64,000 bases of DNA from the NCBI RefSeq assembly GCF_000759025.1, contig NZ_JPOS01000039.1:248001-312000 (forward strand), in the 5' to 3' direction. This DNA is from Phaeodactylibacter xiamenensis. GTDB taxonomy: Bacteria > Bacteroidota > Bacteroidia > Chitinophagales > Saprospiraceae. The notes beneath the pieces are model-generated. The model saw only the letters and a list, made by a program, of their open reading frames with translations. It searched no databases and was not told the origin of the DNA. Of the stretch, positions 46,140 to 54,948 are shown one piece after another. Both the position numbers and the translations under genes were made by a program. The stretch's first letter is position 1; every line of letters starts with the position of its first letter.

Positions 46140-46562
46140 ATGAAAAAGCAACTGACCAAAGATTATCTCGATAAATTGACTTATGAGGTGATCGGAGCAG
46201 CTATTGAAGTGCATCGGGAAATTGGGCCGGGCTTACTGGAAAGTGTTTATGAGGCTTGTATGGTGCATGAGCTGCAGCTAAGAGGTATTAAAGTGACTCA
46301 GCAACAGCAGGTTCCTGTAAACTATAAGGGTAAAATTGTGAAGGCGGATTTGAGGTGCGATCTGCTGGTGGAAGATTGCCTGGTGGTTGAGCTTAAGGCG
46401 GTGTTGGAGATGCTGCCCATATTCGAGGCTCAGGTGATGACCTACAGCAGGCTGCTTAAAGTGCCTAAGTCGTTACTCATTAACTTCACTTGTGAGAACA
46501 TAGTCCGTCAGGGGCAGAAGACTTTTGTGAATGAATACTTTAGGTTGTTACCGGAGGAGTGA
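46140..46562 (+). CDS. GxxExxY family protein (PD-(D/E)XK-like)
   Basis: The protein has 140 residues. The family signature is GLLESVYEACMVHEL (GxxExxY), with KADLRCDLLVEDCLVVELKA as the nuclease-like core (Asp, then ExK). It ends with ESLINF-like (KSLLINFTCENIVRQG) strands. These proteins are frequent in Bacteroidota, occur in many copies per genome and have no proven function. The gene is closely flanked by the repeat copy at 45997 and the array starting at 46593, 30 bp after its stop codon. Confidence 0.9.
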   Translation: MKKQLTKDYLDKLTYEVIGAAIEVHREIGPGLLESVYEACMVHELQLRGIKVTQQQQVPVNYKGKIVKADLRCDLLVEDCLVVELKAVLEMLPIFEAQVMTYSRLLKVPKSLLINFTCENIVRQGQKTFVNEYFRLLPEE

Positions 46563-46592
46563 AAGTAGGGAGGTGAAAATATATTGGAGTGA

Positions 46593-47719
46593 GTTTTTGA
46601 AACACAAAGGCACATAGGGTCACATAGTGTGCGTCATTTTGAACTTATGTATTTATGCGTTAAGCACAGCGCCGAAGGCGCAAACTGTACAGCGATGATT
46701 GAAGAAAGTGTTATGGCAACACAAAGGCATATAGGGTCACATAGTGTGCGTCATTGTGAACTTACGTATCCTATGTGTTAAGCACGGCGCCGCAGTCGCA
46801 AACTGTACAGCGATGATTGAAGAAAGTGTTTTGAAACACAAAGGCACATAGGGCCACATAGTGTGCGTCATTGTGAACCTACGTATCGTATGTGCCTATG
46901 TGTTAAGCACGGCGCCGCAGTCGCAAACTGTACAGCGATGATTGAAGAAAGTGTTTTGAAACACAAAGGCACATAGGGCCACATAGTGTGCGTCATTGTG
47001 AACCTACGTATCCTATGTGCCTATGTGTTAAGCAGGGCGCCACAGGCGCAAACGGCACAGCGATGATTGAAGAAAGTGTTTTGAAACACAAAGGCACATA
47101 GGGTCACATAGTGTGCGTCATTGTGAACCTACGTATCCTATGTGCCTATGTGTTAAGCAGGGCGCCACAGGCGCAAACGGCACAGGGGTGATTGAAGAAA
47201 GTGTTTTTGAAACACATAGGCACATAGGGTCACATAGTGTGCGTCATTGTGAACTTATGTGTCCTATGTCCCTATGTGTTAAGCACGGCACCGCAGGCGC
47301 AAACGGCACAGCGATGATTGAAGAAAGTGTTTTTGAAACACAAAGGCACATAGGGTCACATAGTGTGCGTCATTGTGAACCTACGTATCCTATGTGCCTA
47401 TGTGTTAAGCAGGGCGCCACAGGCGCAAACGGCACAGGGGTGATTGAAGAAAGTGTTTTTGAAACACATAGGCACATAGGGTCACATAGTGTGCGTCATT
47501 GTGAACTTATGTGTCCTATGTCCCTATGTGTTAAGCACGGCACCGCAGGCGCAAACGGCACAGGGGTGATTGAAGAAAGTGTTTTTGAAACACATAGGCA
47601 CATAGGGTCACATAGTGTGCGTCATTGTGAACTTATGTGTCCTATGTCCCTATGTGTTAAGCACGGCACCGCAGGCGCAAACGGCACAGCGATGATTGAA
47701 GAAAGTGTTTTGAAAACCC
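46593..47719 (+). repeat. Array of about ten ~125-bp nested hairpin repeats
   Basis: The anchor GATTGAAGAAAGTGTT begins at 46697, 46815, 46940, 47065, 47190, 47316, 47442, 47568 and 47694, so the period is 118, then 125, then 126 bp. Each unit contains three copies of a ~10-bp word CACATAGG(G/T), a spacer, then the inverted words CCTATGT(G/C)CCTATGTGTT. In the copy at 47190 the arms 47211-47228 and 47263-47280 match at 17 of 18 positions around a 34-nt loop. A GC-rich tail (GGCGCC-like) closes each unit. It is not CRISPR, because there are no variable spacers. Confidence 0.95.
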
Positions 47720-47759
47720 AAAAGCAATGTTACGTAGGTTGCTCTTTGCTTCAAGCTTG

Positions 47760-47791
47760 TTGGGGACTTTGGTCCCGATAGCTATACGGGG
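47760..47791. repeat. REP-like double palindrome
   Basis: GGGACTTTGGTCCC is a short hairpin, followed at once by CCCGATAGCTATACGGGG, a second near-palindrome (CCCGATAG with CTATaCGGG). Sequences of this kind recur between Bacteroidota genes, in my recollection. Only this copy is seen in the window. Confidence 0.45.
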
Positions 47792-47808
47792 CGACCTGAC
47801 AGACGGGC

Positions 47809-48050
47809 TCAGGGCATCACTTGCCAATTGGCACCGTCCCGTACATCTTCCCCTGCCGCGTATTCTTGATCAGCCAGTTCAATCGCTTTCCCTGTCCGCC
47901 GGAGCTTCTCAAGCACATCCAAGCGCGAAGGCAGATCGCCTCCTCCCGCCGCCGCTCCCCGCACTCTTTGATCCAGCCGATTTTAAGGCGCTGGTAGAGT
48001 AGGGGGAAGGACTGGAAGTCGACCCAGATTTCGGTGATTTCGATGGGCAT
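47809..48050 (-). pseudogene. Possible frameshifted small gene
   Basis: One frame starts at an ATG (48050) with MPIEITEIWVDFQSFPLLYQ. A second, +2 frame ends at 47809 with LPSRLDVLEKLRRTGKAIEL and ADQEYAAGEDVRDGANWQVM. Together they give about 80 residues. The coding look of each half suggests one small gene with an indel in the GC-rich stretch in between. I do not recognise the family. The case is weak. Confidence 0.3.
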
Positions 48051-48126
48051 TCTGAATTGATTTGCCTTTAAGGTATTGCAAATCTTTGGATTCATTTATC
48101 TTGATGGGGTAAACGATGCATCAAAA

Positions 48127-48894
48127 ATGGGGAAAGTTTTTTGTTTGGGCTTATTTGGGATTTGGGTAATGGTACTGAAGATAGGAGTGCAGGTGGCCAA
48201 TGCCCAGTCGGTTGCCCTCACCCGTGGTGACACTACCCGGGCCCGGATTGCCCTCGTTTTTACCGGGCATGAATATGCCGATGGTGGCGACCACATACGG
48301 CAGGTACTACGCGAGCAGGAGGTGCCCGGCAGTTTCTTCTTTACAGGTATCTTTTATGAGCGGTACGCGCCATTGGTGCAGCTGCTCAAAGCTGATAGGC
48401 ATTACCTCGGTGCGCATTCTGATCAACATTTGCTATATGCGCCCTGGTCGGCGCGGGACAGCCTGCTCGTGACCCGTGATAGCTTCCTCCGTGATCTGAA
48501 TGCCAACTACGTCAAAATGGAAAAGCTGGGCATCGCCCGCCTGGAAGCGCCCTGGTTTCTGCCCCCCTACGAGTGGTACAACGACAGCATCGTGCAGTGG
48601 ACAGCGGATGCCGGCCTGCAACTTATCAATATGACCTATGGCACCCTCTCGCATGCCGATTACACCACGTCGAATATGCCTAACTACCGGAGCAGTGCGC
48701 AGATTTTCCAAAGTATTCTGGACTATGAGGCAGCGCAGGCGAATGGGTTAAATGGCTTTTTATTGCTCCTCCACATTGGCACTAATCCGGACCGGGCTGA
48801 CAAATTTTACCTACATTTGGAGGCGCTGATCGGTGAGCTGCGGGAGCGTGGCTACCGGTTGGTAACTTTGCAGGAACTCTTTCAAAACGACTGA
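48127..48894 (+). CDS. NodB-like polysaccharide deacetylase, atypical active site
   Basis: The protein has 255 residues from the ATG at 48127, the start of the signal peptide (MGKVFCLGLFGIWVMVLKIG). The NodB fold is recognisable. The second motif HSDQH (AHSDQHLLYAPW) is present and LEAPWFLPPYEW is the third. The first motif, normally TFDDG, reads LVFTGHEYADGG here, so the usual Asp pair is only partly kept. LLLLHIGT ends the fold. Its enzymatic state is therefore uncertain. The gene is 3 bp from the GH9 gene, so the two act on the same polysaccharide or its acetylated form. Confidence 0.78.
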   Translation: MGKVFCLGLFGIWVMVLKIGVQVANAQSVALTRGDTTRARIALVFTGHEYADGGDHIRQVLREQEVPGSFFFTGIFYERYAPLVQLLKADRHYLGAHSDQHLLYAPWSARDSLLVTRDSFLRDLNANYVKMEKLGIARLEAPWFLPPYEWYNDSIVQWTADAGLQLINMTYGTLSHADYTTSNMPNYRSSAQIFQSILDYEAAQANGLNGFLLLLHIGTNPDRADKFYLHLEALIGELRERGYRLVTLQELFQND

Positions 48895-48897
48895 CCC

Positions 48898-50673
48898 ATG
48901 TACCGACTTTTCCTCCTTTTGGCCGGGTGGTGCCTGTGCCTGGTTGCCTCTGCTCAGGATTATCATATCCGGATCAACCAAACGGGGTATCTGCCTTCGG
49001 AAACCAAGCAGGCGATTGTGTTTAGCCATAGTATGAAGACGCCCGTACTTCAGCTTATCGCGCAGCAGACCGGAGCGGTAATATCAGAGCTGGCTCCCGA
49101 GACCGTTGAAGCGGACGGATGGGGCACTTTCCCTTACTACTGGCAAGCCGATTTCACGAAAGTAGAAAAACCCGGCTGGTACTACCTCGCTACAGCAGAC
49201 GGCAAGGCGCAGTCCGTACCTTTTCAAATTAGTGCGGAAGCTTACGGAAGCTACGCGGATACCCTGCTGATTTTTATGCGGCAGCAGCGGTGCGGTTACA
49301 ACCCCCATCTGGATATGGTCTGCCATCAGCGCGACGGGCGGGCGATGTTCGGGCCCATGCCGGATTCCACTTTCGTAGATGTATCCGGCGGTTGGCACGA
49401 TGCCGGTGATCAGCTGAAGTACCTCATCACCGGGAGCTACGCCACCGCGCACATGCTCAAAGCCTGGGAATTGTACCCGGAGGCTTTCGCCGATAAGGTA
49501 AATGCCCATGGGCAGCCCGGCCCGAACAACATCCCGGATGTGTTGGACGAAGCCCGCTGGGGCCTGGACTGGATACACAAGCTACACCCTGCACCCGATC
49601 AGCTGTTCCATCAGGTAGCGGACGACCGCGACCACCGGGGCTGGAAGATGCCCGATCAGGACAACTCCGACTACGGCTGGGGCGCCAATAGCTACCGGGT
49701 TGCCTATTTCGCCACGGGTGAGCCACAGGGGCTGCGGGAGTACAAAAGTCAGGCTACTGGCGTTGCCAACCTGGCGGGGCGGAGCGCGGCAGCTATGGCG
49801 ATGGCAGCAAGGCTCTGGCCCAAGGTGTCAGCAGACAGTGCCTATTCCGACAAATGCGCTCAGGCCGCCCGGTCGCTCTACGCCCTGGGGCGGTCAAAAG
49901 AAGGCTTTCAGCAGGGTAATTCCTACGGAGCCCCTTACCGCTACAGCGAAGATACCTGGGCCGATGACATGGAGTGGGGGGCTGCTGAACTCTATCGCCT
50001 GACTGGCGAGAAAGCCTATTTGGAAGAAGCGAAAGCCTACGCCCGGCAGGCTGGTACCGTATCCTGGATGCCACTGGATACGGCGGCGCATTACCGGTAT
50101 TACCCTTTCGTCAATATGGGGCACTATGCGCTTTACGACCTGGTGGATGAAGCCTTTCAGGATACGCTGGCGGGCTACTACCGTAGTGGCATAGAGCATA
50201 CGCTGGAGCGGGCACAATCCAATGCCTATGGGGTAGGGGTGCCTTTCATCTGGTGCTCCAACAACCTGGTGACTGCCCTCATCACCCAAATCATCCTGTA
50301 CGAAGACATGACAGGCGACTACCGCTACCACGACCTGCTCGTGCAGCAGCGCGACTGGCTGATGGGGCGGAACCCCTGGGGTACTTCCATGTTTACCAGT
50401 CTGCCTGCTCATGGAGAGTATCCCTTGGATGTGCACACAAGCGTTTGGGCGCTCACCCGGGAGGAAGTGCCCGGTGGGCTGCTGGACGGGCCGGTCTATG
50501 CAACGATTTTCGGATCACTGCGTGGACTGAAGCTCAACGAGCCGGATGAGTTTGCGGCTTTTCAAAACCCTTATGTCGTTTACCACGATGATATCGGGGA
50601 TTATTCCACTAATGAGCCTACGATGGATGGCACGGCCGGGGCAATTTTGATGATGGCGTATTGGGGGCGGTAA
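48898..50673 (+). CDS. Glycoside hydrolase family 9 endoglucanase-like enzyme
   Basis: The protein has 591 residues. After a signal peptide (MYRLFLLLAGWCLCLVASAQ) lies an immunoglobulin-like CelD N-terminal domain (HIRINQTGYLPSETKQAIVF). It is followed by the (alpha/alpha)6 barrel. GGWHDAGD supplies the catalytic Asp pair (Asp168 and Asp171) and DYSTNEPTMDG supplies the acid Glu573, the classic GH9 active site. GH9 enzymes cut beta-1,4-glucans. It follows the NodB-like gene and precedes a sulfatase gene on the same strand. No T9SS domain is present, so it probably acts in the periplasm. Confidence 0.93.
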   Translation: MYRLFLLLAGWCLCLVASAQDYHIRINQTGYLPSETKQAIVFSHSMKTPVLQLIAQQTGAVISELAPETVEADGWGTFPYYWQADFTKVEKPGWYYLATADGKAQSVPFQISAEAYGSYADTLLIFMRQQRCGYNPHLDMVCHQRDGRAMFGPMPDSTFVDVSGGWHDAGDQLKYLITGSYATAHMLKAWELYPEAFADKVNAHGQPGPNNIPDVLDEARWGLDWIHKLHPAPDQLFHQVADDRDHRGWKMPDQDNSDYGWGANSYRVAYFATGEPQGLREYKSQATGVANLAGRSAAAMAMAARLWPKVSADSAYSDKCAQAARSLYALGRSKEGFQQGNSYGAPYRYSEDTWADDMEWGAAELYRLTGEKAYLEEAKAYARQAGTVSWMPLDTAAHYRYYPFVNMGHYALYDLVDEAFQDTLAGYYRSGIEHTLERAQSNAYGVGVPFIWCSNNLVTALITQIILYEDMTGDYRYHDLLVQQRDWLMGRNPWGTSMFTSLPAHGEYPLDVHTSVWALTREEVPGGLLDGPVYATIFGSLRGLKLNEPDEFAAFQNPYVVYHDDIGDYSTNEPTMDGTAGAILMMAYWGR

Positions 50674-50715
50674 CCCTGATCAGTACCAGGTCGCTTCCTG
50701 CAGCTGATCAGGGTT
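50672..50715. terminator. Perfect 12-bp inverted repeat after the GH9 gene
   Basis: AACCCTGATCAG (50672-50683) and CTGATCAGGGTT (50704-50715) form a perfect 12-bp stem with a 20-nt loop, overlapping the GH9 stop codon. No T-run follows. It may act as a transcription terminator or mRNA stabiliser. Confidence 0.55.
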
Positions 50716-50871
50716 GAAAATATCATCGGGCAGCTCCGGCTCTGTATCAATATCCCGGTACATTTCCGTTTGGATCAGCTGATCCGTCGATGTAAAAAAC
50801 CACATGGCCTATGCAGCAAAATGCAGGGGCGGAAAGGACGAAAACAAAAGCCTTGTGGCTAATTTTTTCAT
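50680..50871 (-). pseudogene. Small secreted-peptide reading frame interrupted by TAG
   Basis: The minus strand reads from an ATG at 50871: MKKLATRLLFSSFPPLHFAA, then TAG, then 42 residues (AMWFFTSTDQLIQTEMYRDI; DTEPELPDDIFNPDQLQEAT; WY) to TGA at 50680. The first part looks like a signal peptide and the second like an acidic mature part. One in-frame stop separates them, so this is a decayed small gene or chance. It occupies most of the gap 50674-50953. Confidence 0.3.
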
Positions 50872-50953
50872 GATCGGATGATTTTACCCAAAACTAGCCT
50901 GGCGCTGTTACTTTAGAGGGTAGATTCCTGCAAATCAAAAAGAGCCGTTTGTT

Positions 50954-52501
50954 ATGCTCAAAGCCTGCCTGATTGGATTGACCCTTTTGCTGGGTGTGAT
51001 ACCTGTACTCGGTGCTCAAGATACCCTGACTCCCACTCCTCCCAACATCATCTACATCCTCGCTGACGACCTCGGCTACGGCGAGCTGGGCGCCTACGGG
51101 CAGGAAAAAATCGAAACCCCAAATATTGACGCTTTGGCCCGGGAGGGCATGCGTTTCACCGACCACTACAGCAGTGCGCCGGTTTGTGCGCCCGCGCGTT
51201 ATATGCTGCTCACGGGACAGCATGCGGGCCATGCCTATATTCGCAATAACGATGAAGGCAAAGCCCGTGGCGATGTATGGAATTACCGGGCGATGCTCCG
51301 CGATTCCGTACTGGAAGGGCAACGGGCGATGCCTGCGGACACCCGGACTTTGGCCCACTACCTTAAAGCAGAGGGTTATGCGACCGGGATGGTGGGCAAA
51401 TGGGGGCTGGGCAATCCCGGTTCAGTCAGTACACCCAACAAAATGGGGTTTGACTTCTTCTTCGGCTACAATTGTCAGCGGCAGGCGCATACTTACTATC
51501 CGGTGCATTTGTACAAAAATGAGTCGCGCGTATACCTGCGCAATGACACCGTGGCGCCACATACGCCTTTACCGCAAGGTGCCGATCCTTATGATGCAGC
51601 GAGTTACGCCCCTTATCAGCTTGCAGATTATGCACCGGATGTCATGTTTGAGGAAATGATGGGGTTTGTGCAGCAGCAGGATCAACCCTTCTTTTTGTAC
51701 TGGGCAACGCCTATTCCGCACGTGGCCCTGCAGGCTCCGCAGCGTTGGGTGGACTACTATGTTGAAAAATTTGGCGATGAGGAGCCTTACACAGGCAAAG
51801 GCTATTTCCCCAGCCGCTACCCCCGTGCCACCTACGCTGCCATGATTTCTTACCTCGACGAAAATGTAGGGAAACTCGTAGCCCATCTGAAAGCCACCGG
51901 GCAGTACGACAACACCCTGATCGTCTTTACCTCTGACAACGGGCCGACCTTCGCCGGTGGTGCCGACCCGGTTTTCTTCGATAGTGCTGCGCCCTTTGAG
52001 GGTACGAAGGGCAGAGGCAAAGCCTATCTGTACGAGGGCGGCATCCGGGTGCCCATGATTGCCACTTGGCCCGGGCATATTCCGGCTGGCACTTCCACTG
52101 CGCATTCCTCTGCCCACTACGATTTTCTGGGTACGGTTGCTGATCTGCTGGGATTTGAAGTGGAAGGCGGGACCGATGGCATCAGCTTGCTGCCTACTCT
52201 GCTGCAACAAGGCACCCAAAAAGCGCACGACGCCCTCATCTGGGCATTCCCCGGTTACGGTGGACAAGCGGCGGTACGCATGGGTGACTGGAAGCTGCTG
52301 CGCCGGCACCTGATCGGTGAAGAGCCGGCCACGCTGGAGCTTTACCACCTCGGAAAAGACCCTGCTGAGCAGCAAAATATGGCTAAGGATTACCCTGAGG
52401 TCGTACAGCAGTTGGCGGAGCTGTTTGATCGGGCTTACCGCCCGAGTCATTTGGAAAAGCATCGGATTCCGGCCTTGGAGGATGGGCTTTTAAGGGAGTG
52501 A
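50954..52501 (+). CDS. Family S1 sulfatase, exported
   Basis: The protein has 515 residues and a signal peptide (MLKACLIGLTLLLGVIPVLG). The active-site motif is VCAPARYMLLTGQ: the Cys (residue 78) that becomes formylglycine, then Ala-Pro-Ala-Arg. This is the C-x-P-x-R pattern with Ala where many have Ser. The core strands NIIYILADDLGYGELGAYG and VFTSDNGPTFAGG bind the metal, with GKWGLG. It resembles arylsulfatase A-type enzymes. It would remove sulfate from glycans or small esters, and fits the neighbouring GH9 enzyme. Maturation needs a formylglycine-making enzyme not seen here. Confidence 0.92.
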   Translation: MLKACLIGLTLLLGVIPVLGAQDTLTPTPPNIIYILADDLGYGELGAYGQEKIETPNIDALAREGMRFTDHYSSAPVCAPARYMLLTGQHAGHAYIRNNDEGKARGDVWNYRAMLRDSVLEGQRAMPADTRTLAHYLKAEGYATGMVGKWGLGNPGSVSTPNKMGFDFFFGYNCQRQAHTYYPVHLYKNESRVYLRNDTVAPHTPLPQGADPYDAASYAPYQLADYAPDVMFEEMMGFVQQQDQPFFLYWATPIPHVALQAPQRWVDYYVEKFGDEEPYTGKGYFPSRYPRATYAAMISYLDENVGKLVAHLKATGQYDNTLIVFTSDNGPTFAGGADPVFFDSAAPFEGTKGRGKAYLYEGGIRVPMIATWPGHIPAGTSTAHSSAHYDFLGTVADLLGFEVEGGTDGISLLPTLLQQGTQKAHDALIWAFPGYGGQAAVRMGDWKLLRRHLIGEEPATLELYHLGKDPAEQQNMAKDYPEVVQQLAELFDRAYRPSHLEKHRIPALEDGLLRE

Positions 52502-52541
52502 AATAATGAAATAAAAAAGTCAATATTTGTGGCGAGCTGGC

Positions 52542-52943
52542 TTATTTTTTCTTTTTGGATAGTATTTCCAGACCAGAAATGCGTGAAAAGTCTTTTTCGT
52601 TAAGGGTAGCGAGTTTTAAATTATGGGCTTTGGCAGTGGCACCAATGAATAGGTCTGGGAGGTCAATCAATTTACGTTGTCTTTTTAGATCATGAAAAAT
52701 TTTGATGGCTTCTTTATTCGATTTATGATCAAATGGGATCACAAGAATTTGGTGGAAAAACTGATTCCAAAAGTCTTTTTGTTTCTGATTGCTTCCGCTC
52801 AGTATTTCAAACTCTGTGATTACAGAAACGGCAAAAGAAGAGTATCGGTTAGACAATTCGAAGAAGAAAGAGTTCTCTTTTTTGCTCTTTCTGAAGTAGT
52901 CAATTAATATTGATGAATCCAGGCAAATTACTTCATTCGCCAT
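52542..52943 (-). CDS. PIN-domain toxin of the VapC type
   Basis: The protein has 133 residues. The PIN acidic residues are visible: Asp in CLDSSILIDYF, Glu in VITEFEILSG, and Asp in LPDLFIGATAKAHNLKLATL followed by NEKDF. Such RNases cut tRNA or rRNA in toxin-antitoxin systems. It overlaps the antitoxin gene by 16 bp, which suggests translational coupling. It is convergent with the sulfatase gene. Confidence 0.85.
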   Translation of the reverse strand: MANEVICLDSSILIDYFRKSKKENSFFFELSNRYSSFAVSVITEFEILSGSNQKQKDFWNQFFHQILVIPFDHKSNKEAIKIFHDLKRQRKLIDLPDLFIGATAKAHNLKLATLNEKDFSRISGLEILSKKKK

Positions 52944-53164
52944 GCGTTGAAGTGTTTTCTGTTAGAGAGAAAAACCTGGAATTGATCTTCATCCATCACT
53001 GGCCCCTTCATCAGGAACTCCTGAAAATCAGTCATTCTATCTTCTATCGGATGATCTTCCGTGATTAGGGTCAGCTCATTTTTTAGCTTCCTGATCTGAT
53101 TAGCGGGGAGTTGTTTAATAAGTTCTACAAGCTCCTGATAATCAATATTGAGCTTAAGTTCCAT
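52928..53164 (-). CDS. Antitoxin partner of the PIN toxin
   Basis: The protein has 78 residues and is helical and charged (YQELVELIKQLPANQIRKLK). The C-terminal tail (FQEFLMKGPVMDEDQFQVFL) probably inserts into the toxin site, as in VapB-like proteins of Bacteroidota. No classical ribbon-helix-helix or AbrB fold is obvious. It is first in the pair. The upstream 199 bp (53165-53363) hold an AT-rich stretch but no gene. Confidence 0.75.
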   Translation of the reverse strand: MELKLNIDYQELVELIKQLPANQIRKLKNELTLITEDHPIEDRMTDFQEFLMKGPVMDEDQFQVFLSNRKHFNAWRMK

Positions 53165-53363
53165 GTTCTATGCTTTATGTGTGCAACCTCTTTAAAAAAA
53201 AGAAAGTTCGTTTATGCAATTTCTGCCAGATGGTAGGGCTCGACCCATCAAGTCTATTCATTTGAATTCCTAATTTACTATTTCTAACTCAATAATGCCA
53301 GAAAAGCTTATAATGGAGCGTTGTTGTCATTCGGCAACCCGTTGATCCAAGGGAGATGAAACC

Positions 53364-53540
53364 TTAACCCCGCCTCCTCCGCATCCAAACCGGCCCGGCC
53401 GTGAACCAAAGTACCATACCCAGCGCCATGAGCTGCTTTTGCAACGGCGCCTCCATCTGATTCGCAAATACGAGCAGGGCAGGGATCAGCGTCAGCCCCA
53501 GCCCGGCAACGGCAATAATTGGGATTAGAAGGTTTTTCAT
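53364..53540 (-). CDS. Small membrane protein beside the NCS1 permease
   Basis: This 58-residue protein has two hydrophobic stretches (LLIPIIAVAGLGLTLIPALL and ALGMVLWFTAGPVWM) and a positive C-terminal tail (RRRRG). Its start codon overlaps the permease stop codon by 4 bp. Short proteins of this kind often follow transporter genes in Bacteroidota. It may assist the permease. This role is inference. Confidence 0.65.
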   Translation of the reverse strand: MKNLLIPIIAVAGLGLTLIPALLVFANQMEAPLQKQLMALGMVLWFTAGPVWMRRRRG

Positions 53541-54943
53541 GATAGTTTAGGTTGGAGTGAAGCATAAGGTTTGAGCAGGTAGCTGAAGCCGATGTACAGC
53601 AGCACAGCGATAAACCATCCGGGCAGCCCTAGGAAGAAAATTTCCACCCCGAAGTACTGATTAATCAGCAGGCAGGCGGTAAGGGTGATGCCCCAGGTGC
53701 CCGCTGCCGCCCAGTTGATGTTTTGCCCGGTAGCCAGGGCCCGCTCGCTTGTGAGCTTCAGGCGGGGGAAGAGGTGGTAATCGATGAAAATAATCGCGCC
53801 CATGGGCATCAGGATCAGGCCGTAGAGGGCGACAAAATCGAGCAGCTTCATCACCAACGCCGGAAAGCAGGCTGCGGTGGTCGTGACCAGCCCCACGATG
53901 ATCGTCACCTTCCAGGTCTGGGATTTTGGGATAACCGCCTGTACCGCCAGCCCCGCTCGGTAAATGGTAGGATTGGCTGTGGTCCAGCCGGCGATAATCA
54001 CACAAATGGCTCCAGTGAGGCCAACTGCGTAGTAGGCCACTGGTCCGGGCGCAAATTCCAGGCTGTTTTGGCTTTGCTGCAGAAACACAGCGTACAAAAT
54101 GCCGGAAGCCAGCCATGCGATGTAGTGCCCCACGTACATGCCCGCTGCTGAAGTGAAGCCCGCTTTCCAACTGCGTGCATACCGGAAGATGGACATATCT
54201 GCCATACCGATGTGCATAGCCATATTGCAAAACCAGGCAAAGAACAGAATGTGCCAGAACGTAAATTTCGACTGCCCTTCCATGGGTATGCCTGTCCATA
54301 TTTTTGTCTCCGCTACCGGCCAGAAATCACCGATACTGTTGACGCCCAGCTCAGGTAGCACCGCCAGTGCTGCAGCCAGGAAAACCAGGATCATCCAGGG
54401 GGCAGCGATATTGGCAAAACGGCTGACCTGCTCGTAACCCAGGGTAGCGATTAGGGTGGTGACAATGCCAACGGCCACTACGGTAATGACCCAGGACACA
54501 CTGCCCGGCATCCAGTCGGTGAGCTGTGGCATGGGAATATCGAAGGGGATACCGACGGCAGTAGCAGCCACCGCAATCATAGAGCCAGCCAGGAAGCAGA
54601 ACATCAGGGCATTGACGAGGTTATAAACGGTAGTCAGGCCTTTACCGCAGATTTTTTCCAACTTGTAGTACAGGGTAATCCGCTCCTTCACAGCAATAGG
54701 GGCGCAGAGGAATGCCCAGCTCAGCACCGCCAGTAAATTGCCCAGCAACAGCCCCCAGATCAGGTCGACTGCACTCGCCCCGTGGGCTACAAACAGCGGG
54801 CCGATCACAAATTCCGTACCCGCCGTATGCTCTCCGGCGTACATACCGAGGAAACTGCGGGTGGATTTTAGCTTGGAGGCGGGGATGGACTCCCGTTCGT
54901 ACTCCTGAACGCTCTTTAGTTTAGCCGTAAATCGTTTTAGCAT
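53537..54943 (-). CDS. NCS1-type (CodB/purine-cytosine permease-like) transporter
   Basis: The protein has 468 residues and about twelve membrane segments. The NCS1 look is seen in FLGMYAGEHTAGTEFVIGPL and VIIAGWTTANPTIYRAGLAV. Known NCS1 members carry nucleobases, allantoin or hydantoins by sodium or proton symport. Here the gene ends a rhamnose-lactate operon, so it may instead carry rhamnose, lactate or another substrate. That is open. It starts 5 bp after the lutC stop codon. Confidence 0.82.
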   Translation of the reverse strand: MLKRFTAKLKSVQEYERESIPASKLKSTRSFLGMYAGEHTAGTEFVIGPLFVAHGASAVDLIWGLLLGNLLAVLSWAFLCAPIAVKERITLYYKLEKICGKGLTTVYNLVNALMFCFLAGSMIAVAATAVGIPFDIPMPQLTDWMPGSVSWVITVVAVGIVTTLIATLGYEQVSRFANIAAPWMILVFLAAALAVLPELGVNSIGDFWPVAETKIWTGIPMEGQSKFTFWHILFFAWFCNMAMHIGMADMSIFRYARSWKAGFTSAAGMYVGHYIAWLASGILYAVFLQQSQNSLEFAPGPVAYYAVGLTGAICVIIAGWTTANPTIYRAGLAVQAVIPKSQTWKVTIIVGLVTTTAACFPALVMKLLDFVALYGLILMPMGAIIFIDYHLFPRLKLTSERALATGQNINWAAAGTWGITLTACLLINQYFGVEIFFLGLPGWFIAVLLYIGFSYLLKPYASLQPKLS

Positions 54944-54948
54944 AAGTC

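Noticed and set aside
46593-47719. CRISPR-like array
   Set aside because: The repeats are ~125 bp and contiguous, without variable spacers, and no cas gene is near.
47113-47781. 222-residue protein in the repeat array
   Set aside because: The frame is open only because the later unit length is 126 bp. Earlier units shift it and no start signal is seen.
53308-53565. 85-residue frame near the NCS1 permease
   Set aside because: The overlapping 58-residue frame 53364-53540 encodes a plausible membrane protein and is coupled to the permease. The 85-residue frame does not resemble a protein.
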